DNA of 64,000 bases. Origin: RGIG4079 sp045576735. GTDB taxonomy: Bacteria > Bacteroidota > Bacteroidia > Bacteroidales > Muribaculaceae. The position numbers and the translations under genes were made by a program. Of the stretch, positions 9,117 through 19,300 are shown piece after piece. The notes beneath the pieces are model-generated. The model worked only from the letters and a program-made list of their open reading frames with translations, had not been told where the DNA came from and searched no databases. Where the stretch lies: positions 1 to 64,000 of the forward strand of contig JAZNGZ010000025.1 in NCBI GenBank assembly GCA_045576735.1. The letters run 5' to 3'. Positions within the stretch are counted from its first letter, which is position 1. Each line of letters begins with the position of its first letter.

Positions 9117-11339
9117 TTAATATATGCGGCTTGCTCGCTTTACTCCGTTGATTTTCTTTACTTTGTTGCATAAATCGGCGACAACTTTGGAATCCTCGAC
9201 AAGGACTGAAAGGTCACAACTGAATACTTCATTTTTGGCTTCTATGTTTAAACGTCTAATGTCGATTGAAAGATTGGTTGAAATCATTTGAATGAGTTCT
9301 TGCAAAATGCCAAAGCGGTCAATCCCTTCAATGTGTATGGTAGCTAGGAATTTCCCTGTCTCCACAGCCCATTTAGTCGACACTATACGAGGTCCATAGC
9401 TAGCTTTTAACACTTGTGCTCGAGGACAATTTAGGTCGTGAACCACCACTTCATTGTGTTCGTCGATAAATCCCATCACATTGTCGCCCGGAATAGGGCA
9501 GCAGCAATCGGCAATCTTAAAGTTTGACCCTTTGTCGTTATATTGTAGAATGTATGTTTCCTTTGTGTCTATCTTAATCTTTTTATTCTCTTCTTTATTG
9601 TCTTTGGGTTGCGATTTGCGACCAAATATCTTAGAGAGGATTGATTGTGATTCTTGTCGAGTGACAGCTTTGGCTAGGTTGTCATCGAGTGTTATGTCGT
9701 TATTGCCAAGTGCTAGATATAGCTCTTCGCGGTTGGCAATATGGAGTAGTCCTAAAATCTTAGTGACCACTTCGTTTGTGTCCTTGAGCTTGTTATGGGT
9801 TATAAACTCTTCAAATATTGATTTCCCTTGCTCGATGATGGGTTGTTGTAGTTTGCGTAAAGCTGCACGTAGACGAGTCTTGCCCTTGGCTGTGGCAAGG
9901 AAGTTAATCCATTCGGGGTGGGGTTTCTGGGATTGAGAGGTGAGCACTTCCACTTGGTCGCCACTATTGAGTTTGTGTGAGAGTGGTACAAGTTTGTGGT
10001 TCACTTTTCCTGCAATACAGTGAATTCCTAATTGAGAGTGTAGCTCGAATGCCACGTCGAGCACTGTAGAGTTGTTGGGCAGTGTGAGAAGCTCCCCTTT
10101 GGGGGTAAACACTACGATTTCAGAGGCAAAAAGGTTGAGCTTTAGTGTATCAAGGAAATCTATTGCACTAGGTTCGGGATTGTCGAGGATGTCTTTGATA
10201 GTGCGTAACCACACATTTAGTTCTGAGTCTTCCTCTCCATTACCAATCTTGTATTTCCAGTGGGCTGCAAATCCTTTTTCGGCAATTTCGTCCATTCGAC
10301 GGCTACGTATCTGCACCTCAATCCAGTTGCCGTCGGGGCCCATCACAGTCAAGTGAAGAGCTTGGTATCCATTGGCTTTGGGGTTGCTTATCCAATCGCG
10401 TGTGCGGTCGGGGTGTAGTTTATATAAGTCAGTAATGATTGAATATATGTTCCAGCAGGTGACTTTTTCTTGTGAAGGGTCATCGCATTCAAAGATGATA
10501 CGCATAGCATATATGTCGTATATCTCTTCAAACGGCACATGCTTTTTCTCCATCTTGTTCCATATCGAATAGACCGACTTCATGCGAGCTTTTGCCTCGT
10601 ATTTCAACCCCATTTCTTTTAGTTTGGCTTTGATGGGCGTTGAGAATTTTTGGTAAATCTCAGTGCGATGTAGTTCCGACTCTCTTATCTGGTCGCTGAT
10701 GCGCTTGTAGGCTGCCGGGTGTTCGTATTTGAAACTTAAATCTTCGAGCTCGGTTTTGATTGCGAAAAGACCGAGTCGATGAGCGAGTGGAGCATAGATG
10801 TATAGTGTTTCGCCGGCAATTTTATATTGCTTGTTAGGAGCCATTGAACCCAAAGTGCGCATGTTGTGGAGACGGTCGGCCATTTTGAGAAGCACAACGC
10901 GTATATCTTCCGACATGGTCAATAGCAGTTTGCGGAAGTTTTCGGCCTGGGCCGATGCTTTGTCTCCGAAGATACCTCCCGAAATTTTGGTGAGCCCCAC
11001 TACTATTTGAGCTATCTTTTTCCCAAAGTGTTGTTCAATGTCTTCGGCGGTATATTCAGTGTCTTCAATTACATCATGGAGCAGAGCGGCGCATATCGAA
11101 GTCGACCCAAGCCCTATCTCGTGATTGGCTATTTTAGCGACAGCAATGGGGTGCATGATATAAGGTTCTCCCGAGCGGCGACGAGCGCCTTTGTGTGCTT
11201 CTTTCGCAAATTTATAGGCACGAGTGATTATTTCCACCTTTTTGCGGTGGTTGCTTGCAAGATAACAATTGAGCATATCTTGAAATGCTGCATCTATTAT
11301 CGCGTCTTCGGTTATTTGGTTGGCTTTGGGTTGCTCCAT
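9117..11339 (-). CDS. relA: bifunctional (p)ppGpp synthetase/hydrolase, RelA/SpoT family
   Basis: 740 residues from the ATG at 11337-11339 (MEQPKANQ); a frame extension to 11393 would need a TTG start. Domain order is the classic long form. The HD hydrolase has LLHDVIEDT and MADRLHNM intact; the synthetase has YDIYAMRIIF and GYQALHLTV; then come TGS (about 395-455), a zinc-finger-like region with CCCPIPGD, and a C-terminal ACT domain ending near VKRASRIY. Because both catalytic domains look complete it should make and degrade (p)ppGpp. It is the first gene of the minus-strand block and shares the 172-base upstream gap with the divergent patB gene. Confidence 0.94.
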   Translation of the reverse strand: MEQPKANQITEDAIIDAAFQDMLNCYLASNHRKKVEIITRAYKFAKEAHKGARRRSGEPYIMHPIAVAKIANHEIGLGSTSICAALLHDVIEDTEYTAEDIEQHFGKKIAQIVVGLTKISGGIFGDKASAQAENFRKLLLTMSEDIRVVLLKMADRLHNMRTLGSMAPNKQYKIAGETLYIYAPLAHRLGLFAIKTELEDLSFKYEHPAAYKRISDQIRESELHRTEIYQKFSTPIKAKLKEMGLKYEAKARMKSVYSIWNKMEKKHVPFEEIYDIYAMRIIFECDDPSQEKVTCWNIYSIITDLYKLHPDRTRDWISNPKANGYQALHLTVMGPDGNWIEVQIRSRRMDEIAEKGFAAHWKYKIGNGEEDSELNVWLRTIKDILDNPEPSAIDFLDTLKLNLFASEIVVFTPKGELLTLPNNSTVLDVAFELHSQLGIHCIAGKVNHKLVPLSHKLNSGDQVEVLTSQSQKPHPEWINFLATAKGKTRLRAALRKLQQPIIEQGKSIFEEFITHNKLKDTNEVVTKILGLLHIANREELYLALGNNDITLDDNLAKAVTRQESQSILSKIFGRKSQPKDNKEENKKIKIDTKETYILQYNDKGSNFKIADCCCPIPGDNVMGFIDEHNEVVVHDLNCPRAQVLKASYGPRIVSTKWAVETGKFLATIHIEGIDRFGILQELIQMISTNLSIDIRRLNIEAKNEVFSCDLSVLVEDSKVVADLCNKVKKINGVKRASRIY

Positions 11340-11438
11340 ATGGTGTTGTTTGACATTTTTTGTGCTTGTAGATTGTGTTACCGCAATTTTCAATATACAA
11401 ACATACGGAAAAAACGCGGAACAATCACAAAAAAATAT

Positions 11439-11446
11439 TACTTTTG
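11439..11446 (+). promoter_or_regulatory. -7 promoter box for patB-aroA
   Basis: TACTTTTG at 11439-11446 fits TAnnTTTG and lies 65 bases before the patB start. I see no clear TTTG at -33. Confidence 0.4.
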
Positions 11447-11511
11447 TGGAAAATTTTATCGATAATGAGTTTTAAACTCTGATATCATTGAAAAAATAAC
11501 CTCCATGACCA

Positions 11512-12696
11512 ATGAAAAGATATGATTTTGATCAAGTGATTGATCGCAAAGAAACAGGCGCGTTGAAATGTGATGCATTACAATCGTTATACGGCACCAC
11601 CGGGCTCACTCCTTTGTGGGTTGCCGATTTGGACTTTGCGGTGTGTCCCGATATTACTGAAGCATTGAAACATAGGGTTGAACATCCTGTTTATGGCTAT
11701 GCAATGACTCCCGATAGTTATTGGCAGTCGATAATTAATTGGCTGAAAAAACGTCATGATTTTGATGTTGAACGCCATGAGTTGACGTTTGTGCCTGGCG
11801 TGGTGAGAGGTGTGGCTTATGCTATTAATTACTTTACCAATCGTGGAGACAAAATAATTATTCAACAACCGGTGTATCATCCATTTAAAATGGTGATTGA
11901 AGGAAACGAACGTGTTGTTGTTAACAATCCGTTGAAAGTTACTGAAAGTGGCTATGAAATGGACTTGGAGCACTTGCGCAAGGTTATTGAGGAAGAACAT
12001 CCTAAAATGATGGTATTGTGCAATCCACATAATCCGGTGGGAATTCAGTGGGATGTCGATGTGATGCGTGAGTTGGCTGCTATATGTCGTGAAAATGGCG
12101 TGATAGTAGTCTCCGATGAAATTCATGGCGATTTGATGCTTTATGGTAAGCCTCATATCCCGTTTGTTGAAGTGAGCGATGATGCTGCAGCTATAGCTAT
12201 TACTCTTGGTGCTCCTTCAAAAACATTTAATATCCCCGGGCTTGTGAGCTCATGGGTTGTGGTGAAAAGCAAGGAGTTGCGCAAACCATTCTATAATTGG
12301 TTGGAAACAAATGAGTTCAGCTCGCCCACAATGTTTGCTACAATTGGGGCCGAAGTGGCTTATACTCATGGTGAAGAGTGGCTCAATCAATTGATTGAAT
12401 ATATCGAAGGCAGTATTGCCATGGTTGAAGAATATTTGGAAAAGAATATTCCCCAAATAAAAGTTGTGCGACCTCAGGCTTCGTTCCTTTTGTGGCTCGA
12501 TTGCCGAGGATTGGATATGTCGCAACCTGCACTCGTTGACCTATTTGTGAGAAAAGCACATTTGGCATTAAATGACGGCACGATGTTTGGCAAAGAGGGA
12601 GAGGGCTTTATGCGACTCAATATAGGGTCTCCACGTAAGGTTATTCTTGAAGCATTGTCGCATTTAGCCGAGGCGGTAAACTCTTTAAATGACTAA
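11512..12696 (+). CDS. patB: MalY/PatB family PLP-dependent C-S lyase (cystathionine beta-lyase)
   Basis: 394 residues of a fold-type I PLP enzyme. It opens with RYDFDQVIDRKETGALK and PLWVADLDF, both typical of MalY/PatB C-S lyases. NPHNPVG, SDEIHGDL and the PLP lysine K237 in GAPSKTFNIPG are present. The likely reaction is beta-elimination of cystathionine or cysteine to give homocysteine or sulfide plus pyruvate and ammonia. It ends two bases before aroA, so they are probably co-transcribed. Confidence 0.88.
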   Translation: MKRYDFDQVIDRKETGALKCDALQSLYGTTGLTPLWVADLDFAVCPDITEALKHRVEHPVYGYAMTPDSYWQSIINWLKKRHDFDVERHELTFVPGVVRGVAYAINYFTNRGDKIIIQQPVYHPFKMVIEGNERVVVNNPLKVTESGYEMDLEHLRKVIEEEHPKMMVLCNPHNPVGIQWDVDVMRELAAICRENGVIVVSDEIHGDLMLYGKPHIPFVEVSDDAAAIAITLGAPSKTFNIPGLVSSWVVVKSKELRKPFYNWLETNEFSSPTMFATIGAEVAYTHGEEWLNQLIEYIEGSIAMVEEYLEKNIPQIKVVRPQASFLLWLDCRGLDMSQPALVDLFVRKAHLALNDGTMFGKEGEGFMRLNIGSPRKVILEALSHLAEAVNSLND

Positions 12697-12698
12697 TC

Positions 12699-13961
12699 AT
12701 GGACTATCGTGTATTTCCTCCCGAGGAGATGATTGAAGCAATAATTACTCTCCCATTATCTAAGAGTATAAGTAACAGGGCGTTGATTCTTAATGCACTG
12801 ACTCCCGATGCCATCCCATTGAAAAATGTGGCAAAGTGCAATGATACCGATGCAATGGTCAATGCCTTAAATGGTGATAGTGATAAGGTTGATATAGGTG
12901 CAGCAGGGACTGCAATGCGTTTTCTAACTGCATATTATGCTTCAACGCCAGGTTCTGTGGTTGAACTCGACGGCTCGGAACGTATGCGTCAACGTCCCAT
13001 TAAGGCTCTAGTTGAAGCGTTAAAAGCTTGCGGTGCTAAAATCGATTACTTGGGAGAGGAGGGGTTTCCTCCGTTGCGCATTGAGGGACAACAGCTTGCC
13101 GGAGGCGAGGTGTCATTGCCAGCCTCTATCAGCTCTCAATATATATCGGCCTTGCTTATGGTTGCTCCATTGATGGAGAATGGCTTGACTTTAACTCTTG
13201 AAGGGGAAATAACGTCGCGTCCTTATATATTGATGACACTTTCAATGATGAAAGAGTGGGGCGTTGATGGTGAATTTGACCAAAATGTAATTACTGTGCC
13301 TCATGCAGCGTATAGGGCTGTGGATTACGATGTGGAGGCCGACTGGAGTGCGGCATCGTATTGGTATGAAATATCGGCACTTTCGGCGGGTTGTATAGCG
13401 CTTAAAGGCCTTAATGATAAAAGTCTTCAAGGCGATAGCATGCTGACAAAATTTTTCACTAAGTTAGGAGTGGATTCGCAATTTGACAACGAGGAGTTGA
13501 CATTGATGCCATCACCCGAGCAAATGTCGCATATAGAACTCGACCTTAGCGAACAGCCCGATTTGGCCCAAACCATAGCAGTGACTTGCTGTATGTTGCG
13601 CATACCCTTCCGTCTCACAGGGTTGGCTACATTAAAAATCAAAGAAACCGATCGTCTTGAAGCTCTTAAAAACGAATTGGCAAAACTATCGTTTGAATTA
13701 TATATCGAACAAAATTCTCAACTTGTGTGGGAGGGCCATCAGCACCCTATAATGGAACTCCCGCAAATTGACACTTATGACGATCATCGCATGGCTATGG
13801 CTTTTGCTCCTGTGGCTCTATATATGCCAGGTGTGATAATTAAAGATGTTGAGGTCGTTGCTAAATCTTATCCTGAGTATTGGGAGCATCTTGCTCAAGC
13901 GGGGTTTGTGTTTGTTGATGCACGTGAGCCTATTCCCGAAGAGTATCTCGGCGAAGAATGA
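12699..13961 (+). CDS. aroA: 3-phosphoshikimate 1-carboxyvinyltransferase (EPSP synthase)
   Basis: 420 residues. It transfers enolpyruvate from PEP to shikimate-3-phosphate, the sixth step of the chorismate pathway. Substrate-binding blocks LPLSKSISNRALI, GAAGTAMRFLTA, SERMRQRPI, IKETDRLEALKNEL and YDDHRMAMAFAP are present. The first block has PLSKS where many orthologues have PGSKS. No other shikimate genes are nearby. Its stop overlaps the next start as ATGA. Confidence 0.95.
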   Translation: MDYRVFPPEEMIEAIITLPLSKSISNRALILNALTPDAIPLKNVAKCNDTDAMVNALNGDSDKVDIGAAGTAMRFLTAYYASTPGSVVELDGSERMRQRPIKALVEALKACGAKIDYLGEEGFPPLRIEGQQLAGGEVSLPASISSQYISALLMVAPLMENGLTLTLEGEITSRPYILMTLSMMKEWGVDGEFDQNVITVPHAAYRAVDYDVEADWSAASYWYEISALSAGCIALKGLNDKSLQGDSMLTKFFTKLGVDSQFDNEELTLMPSPEQMSHIELDLSEQPDLAQTIAVTCCMLRIPFRLTGLATLKIKETDRLEALKNELAKLSFELYIEQNSQLVWEGHQHPIMELPQIDTYDDHRMAMAFAPVALYMPGVIIKDVEVVAKSYPEYWEHLAQAGFVFVDAREPIPEEYLGEE

Positions 13962-14374
13962 AAGGTGCGTTGATAATATTGGCGGTGGTGATTGTGGTGG
14001 GTGCGATATTGTATCTCCATCATCGTTTGGTGGCAAGCCGAAGTCTTTCGGAAGAATTGCCAAATGAGGACAAAATAACCGCTGATGAGTGTTGTGGCAT
14101 GCACATTACTTGCGAAAAAGACTCCTTGTCGACTGCTGTTAGCACTGAAATTGTATATTATGATGATGAGGAACTCGATGCTTATAAGGGACGTGATGCC
14201 GATGATTACACATCTGAAGAAATTGAACAATTTCGAGATGTGTTGCTCACTTTGTTGCCCCAAGATATTGCCGGATGGGGACGCAGCATTCAATTACGTG
14301 GGATAAATCTGCCCTCAGAGGTGCGCGATGAGTTGCTCATGATTGTGGCTGAAGCTAGGCAAAAACAACATTAG
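13958..14374 (+). CDS. small single-pass membrane protein with Cys/His cluster
   Basis: 138 residues. Residues 2-20 form one hydrophobic helix (ALIILAVVIVVGAILYL). A polar segment follows with the compact cluster ECCGMHITCE, then an acidic region and a C-terminal helical part that includes LLPQDIAGWGRSIQLRG. It overlaps aroA by four bases and is followed 28 bases later by a metal-type ABC permease. I do not recognise a named family. The Cys-Cys-x-x-His-x-x-x-Cys cluster could hold a metal, which is only inference. Confidence 0.7.
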   Translation: MKGALIILAVVIVVGAILYLHHRLVASRSLSEELPNEDKITADECCGMHITCEKDSLSTAVSTEIVYYDDEELDAYKGRDADDYTSEEIEQFRDVLLTLLPQDIAGWGRSIQLRGINLPSEVRDELLMIVAEARQKQH

Positions 14375-14402
14375 ATGTGTATTATATAATAATGTGTAAT
14401 TG

Positions 14403-15209
14403 ATGACTGATTTATTACAATATTCTTTTTTTACAAATGCACTTGTGGGAGTTGTTATTATAAGTGTGGCGGCTGCCTTTATCGGCACTTATATTATAAC
14501 ACGTCGCTTGGTGTCTATCTCGGGCGGAATCACACATGCTTGTTTTGGAGGATTGGGTTTGGGGTATTATCTTGGAGTGAGTCCCATTCTCATGGCATCG
14601 GTATTTGCTATAGGTGCTTCGGCAGGGGTAGAATGGCTCTCTGAAAAATATAGAGTCAGAGAAGATTCGGCTACGGCTGTTGTGTGGGCATTGGGTATGG
14701 CTATTGGGGTTTTGTTTATATTCCTATCTCCCGGTTATGTGCCTGAGTTAAACGCTTTCTTGTTTGGTAATGTATTGACTATCTCTGAGTCTGATTTATG
14801 GGCTTTTGCTATATATACCTTTGTCTTAGTAGCTTTTTTTGTTCTCTTTTTTGACAAAATTATCGCTTGCGCATTTGATCGGGACTTTGCTCGTGTGTCA
14901 AAGATGCCGGTTCGACTAATTTCTTATATAATGACTGCAATGGTGGCTGTGTGTATCGTCCTTACCATACGTTTGGTCGGAATAATGTTGCTTATGTCGA
15001 TGCTCACTTTGCCTCAAATGATTGCCGAAATGTTTGCCCCACGATTTAAAATGATGGTGGTGTGGTCTATGATTATTTCTGTAATTTGCGGCGTTTCAGG
15101 ACTTTTTATCTCGGCACTGATAAATGTGCCCACTGCAGCCGTTATAGTTATTTTATTTGCTATAACATTTATTTTTGTGCGCGTTTTTGTGACTTTATTT
15201 AGCAAATAA
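14403..15209 (+). CDS. metal ABC transporter permease (ZnuB/MntB family)
   Basis: 268 residues from ATG 14403; a TTG three bases earlier adds one residue. About eight hydrophobic helices are predicted, with family blocks RRLVSISGGITHACFGGLG near the N-terminus and LVGIMLLMSMLTLPQMIAEM in the middle. This is the membrane part of ABC-3 importers for zinc, manganese or iron. Neither the ATPase nor the solute-binding protein is next to it, so the other subunits are elsewhere or it is shared. Confidence 0.87.
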   Translation: MTDLLQYSFFTNALVGVVIISVAAAFIGTYIITRRLVSISGGITHACFGGLGLGYYLGVSPILMASVFAIGASAGVEWLSEKYRVREDSATAVVWALGMAIGVLFIFLSPGYVPELNAFLFGNVLTISESDLWAFAIYTFVLVAFFVLFFDKIIACAFDRDFARVSKMPVRLISYIMTAMVAVCIVLTIRLVGIMLLMSMLTLPQMIAEMFAPRFKMMVVWSMIISVICGVSGLFISALINVPTAAVIVILFAITFIFVRVFVTLFSK

Positions 15210-15419
15210 TATCTTATTAATTATTTTTTAACGGAGCTTTGTTGTAGTGGTAAATTGTGCTTTAACTATGTTTTCATAGGATGAAAAAATCTTAATAAAG
15301 CTTAATTGCAAAAGTTTTACTATACTTTATTACTAAATAAATTTCTATATTTGCAAAATATAGTACATAGAACTAACATAAATTTTAAATATTAATTAAC
15401 TTTTTTAACCAGTTTCTAC
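15210..15419 (+). promoter_or_regulatory. leader of the secreted beta-propeller/amidase pair
   Basis: This 210-base gap is AT-rich. A TATATTTG box at 15346-15353 lies 66 bases before the start codon and fits the Bacteroidales -7 element. I see no clear -33 box or strong hairpin. Confidence 0.45.
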
Positions 15420-16370
15420 ATGAAAAAACTCCTGTTGACACTTGCTGCAGTAGCTACATTGACAGCTCAAGCTCAGCAATTCGAAGTTGTTAGTACTCAA
15501 CAACTTTCAGTAGGTGCTACAGATGTTTTCCATCCTCAATTTACTCCTGATGGAAATTCATTGTTAGTATCTTCAGCTAGTTATGATGGACTCGGTGTTA
15601 TTGACATTGCGAGTCAAAGTTACACAAAGCTTACCGACATGCGCGGTGCAGGATGGATGCCTGCTATCAGCGAAGATGGTAAAACTGTTGTTGTGCATTG
15701 TCAAAACGACCAAGCACAAGGTACTTCGCTTTATAGCATTGACCTAAACACTCTAGAACGTAAGGTTGTAGCGAATAATCTTGATCACACTAATCAAGTG
15801 AGCTTCGTTAATGGTACTCTTTGCTATGGAGTATATCAACGCACAGGTGATATTATCACTGGCGGTCAAGTTATGACTAAGGCTGTTATGGCTCCTATTT
15901 CAGCTATTGAAATGCCTAATAATGTATTCGTTACTGAAGAAGACCTTAAGATTGTTGTTTATAACAATGGTCGTCGCATTGAACTAGACCCTCTTAAAGG
16001 TCAATTTGGTCCTTGGGATCCTCAATATTGCTGGACAAGCCTTTCACCTGACAAAACTAAAATCCTTTTCCACTGTGCTAACTACGCTTACATTTGTGAC
16101 CTAAATGGTGGTAATGTTGTTAACCTTGGCGAAATGAACTGTCCTCAATGGCGTGGTAATACTCACGTTGTTGGCCACAATGAAGAGCATGATGGTTACT
16201 ATTTGACTAAAGGTGAAATCTTCATCATTGGTGCTGATGGTAAAAATCTTCAACAACTCACTGCATCTTCTGACATCAAAACTTTCCCATGTGTAAGTGC
16301 CGATGGTAGCAAAATCGCTTATCACACTGAAGATGGTAAACTTTTCATAATGACTATTAAAGAAAAATAA
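15420..16370 (+). CDS. secreted WD40/TolB-like beta-propeller protein
   Basis: 316 residues with a signal peptide ending about residue 19 (LTAQAQQF). Repeated blade motifs FTPDGNSLLVSSASYDG, AISEDGKTVVV, LSPDKTKILFHC and VSADGSKIAYHT show a TolB-N/PD40 beta-propeller of about five or six blades. It should be exported to the periplasm or beyond; I see no T9SS sorting domain at its end. It lies three bases before the large amidase and shares its strongly biased codons (GGT, CGT, GCT), suggesting co-expression at high level. A substrate is not evident. Confidence 0.75.
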   Translation: MKKLLLTLAAVATLTAQAQQFEVVSTQQLSVGATDVFHPQFTPDGNSLLVSSASYDGLGVIDIASQSYTKLTDMRGAGWMPAISEDGKTVVVHCQNDQAQGTSLYSIDLNTLERKVVANNLDHTNQVSFVNGTLCYGVYQRTGDIITGGQVMTKAVMAPISAIEMPNNVFVTEEDLKIVVYNNGRRIELDPLKGQFGPWDPQYCWTSLSPDKTKILFHCANYAYICDLNGGNVVNLGEMNCPQWRGNTHVVGHNEEHDGYYLTKGEIFIIGADGKNLQQLTASSDIKTFPCVSADGSKIAYHTEDGKLFIMTIKEK

Positions 16371-16373
16371 GCC

Positions 16374-19300
16374 ATGAAAAAGATATTAATTTCAGCATTA
16401 TTAATGGCTGGTGTTGCTTTTGGTGCCGACGCAGTCACTTATGCATATGATGTAGCATCAAACTATACAGGAACTTATGCTCTTTCTACTCCTGCTAACT
16501 TTAAAACAGGTAATACTTCTATAAGTTCTAACTATAATAAAGGTGGTAAATGGTATGTGAATGCAGGTCATGGTGGTTTTGACTCTAATGACCGTCCTAC
16601 TCCTATGCCTTTGCTCGGTGGTGAATATTTCTATGAATCAGAAGGTAACCTCGACCGTGCTCTCCACATGGAGCAATTCTTGATTAAGAATGGTGGTACC
16701 GTTAAAATGTCTCGTCGCACAAATACTTCTGCTGATGACTTGGACCTTACCCCTATCGCTACTTATTCAAGTTCTTATGGTGGTTACTTCATCTCTATGC
16801 ACTCTAATGGTGCTAACGCAAGTGCTAACTACCACGTGGCTCTTTATAAAGGTTCTAACTCAAGTAACTCAATTGGTGGTTCAGAACGTATGGCTTATTG
16901 GAACTCTTATAACAACTATAAGAATGGATGTTTGACAAACTATACTTATAGTACTCCTCGTTCAATGGCCGACTATGACTTGATGGGATGGCACTATGGT
17001 GTGCTCCGTACCAACACTCAACCCGGTTACTTGGTTGAAACTTGGTTCCACGACTACCGTCCTGAATCATTGCGTTTCAAATCTTCTCTTTATAACAAGT
17101 TCCTCGCTTGGCAAATTGCAGTAGGTAACTTGACCGCTCCCGGTGGTTCTGGTTCTCTTCCTGCTTGTATCGTGGGTGACGTTCGCGACGTGTCTAAATC
17201 ATGTGGTTACTCTAACTACACTGCTCGTGGTCGTGACACTTACCTCGCGTTGAACAATGTAACTGTTACATTGAGCGGTAATGGTTTGAATCAATCAGTC
17301 ACTACAGGAGCAAAATGTAATGGTGTTTACGCATTCTTCGTGCCTGCAGGTACTTATACTCTTACATTTAAGAAAGATGGTTACAAAACTGTAACTAAAA
17401 CTGTAACTGCTACAGTCAACAAAGCAACTCAAAATAATATTGACATGCAAGAAGGTGTTGATACCGGTATCTCTTTGAATCCTGCTTCTACAGGTTTCGG
17501 TGAAACTCCTGTTGGCAATACTTCTTCTAAGACTATCACTGTAACAGGTACTTCTCTTTCTGCTAACATCACTATCTCAAATAGCGATAACACTAACTTC
17601 TCTATCAGCAAAACTTCTCTCGGTGCTACAGGTGGTACATTTGATGTTATTTACAAACCTTCTAAAGCAGGTTCTCACTCTACTACTATCTCATTCGTAA
17701 GTGGAACTCACAAAGCTTCTATGGTTGTAACAGGTACTGCTAAGAACCCACCATTGTCATTCACCGAAGGTTGGAACTACTCTGAAAAATCAGGTAAGAA
17801 AGCCGGTTGGATGGCTAACTGGACTAACTATCGTAACATGGCATTTGGTGACGGTAAACTTTATGTAGTTGACGCTACTAATGGTGTTGTGAAAGTTATT
17901 AAGGCTCAAACTGCTGAACACATCAAAGACCTTAACATGACAGGCGTTTCAGGTGGTGCATTGAAACTTGTTGACGTTGCTTACGTTGATGGTAAACTTA
18001 TCGGTACTAACATCGCATTGTCAACTAACGATGCAATGAAGACTCTCAAAGTTTACATTTGGGATAATGACGATGCTGCTCCTCGCGTACTTCTTGAAAC
18101 TACCGACCTCGGTGGCATGACTCGTATTGGTGACGCTATCGAAGTACAAGGTAACTTGACAAGCGGTAAACTTGTTTACCTCGCTCAACAAACTCGTGAC
18201 TATACCGATGCTGATGGTAATGCTCAGAATGGTAATTGTAACTCACTCGTTACTTACGCTCTTTCTAACGGCACTGCATCTAAAACTCCTGTAGTTGCTG
18301 ATATCGATGCATTTATCATTGGTATGTCTCCACGTGCAATTCCTGATGGAAACAACTTCTGGGTAGCAGGTCAACAACACTTCCCATCTCAAATAACTGC
18401 TAGTGGTGAGTTGACAGCGTCTATTCCTAACACTGCATTCAACGTAGAAGCTGCATTCCACGGTTGTGGTAACGACTTCGTTCCTTTCACATTCAAAGGT
18501 AACAAATATGCATTCGCTGTTGACTATCAAGCTGTAACTAAAGCCGGTTCTGCTGCAACTGCCGATGAAATCAAAACTACTACACTTCTTGGTGGTCGCG
18601 CTGTTCTTATCGACGGTAGCGCTGGTTGGGCTGTTGAAGGTCTTAAGAACTCAGGTAACTATCCTTCAGCTGGTATGAGCTCAACAACTCGTAACACTAC
18701 TCTTTCTTCAAGTATCTGTGTTAACGTGAATGGTGATGCAGGTGTTGAAATGTGGGTATTGATTCACAACCAAGGTATCGCTTACTACAAACACGGTACT
18801 GCTCCTACTTACACTTACGAAAAAGTTCCTACTATCTCTGCTCCTTCTGAAGTTTCTATCGAAACAACTGAAAAAGTATCTAAGTCTCAAGACATCACTA
18901 TCACCGGTTCTTACTTGACCGGTAATATCAATGTTGCTCTTGCCGGTGACGCAGCATTCTCTATCGATAAGACTTCTCTCGGAACAACAGGTGGTACTAT
19001 TAAAGTAACTTATAATCCTTCTGCTGCAGGTAGCCACACTGCTACTCTTACATTGACTTCTGAAGGTGCAACTACTCAAAAAGTTACTTTGAAGGGTAAA
19101 GCAAATTCTGCTCTTGCTCTTGGTCTCACTAAGGTATGGCAAAACACTTCAAGTGTTCCAGGTTCAGCTGCAGGTGGTGACGTTCGTTTCGCTGCTGTTT
19201 CTAATGGCAAACTTCTTGTAAACGACAAAGCTAACAATAAGATTTTGGAAGTAACATCTACAGGATCTGCTGCTTACTACGATCCTTCTGCTGCTATCAC

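Noticed and set aside
370..11339. Prophage or integrated element
   Set aside because: All genes are core housekeeping or T9SS functions with no integrase, att repeats or phage genes.
11340..11393. Extended RelA/SpoT start
   Set aside because: Needs a TTG start and adds residues not typical of the family; the ATG at 11339 fits.
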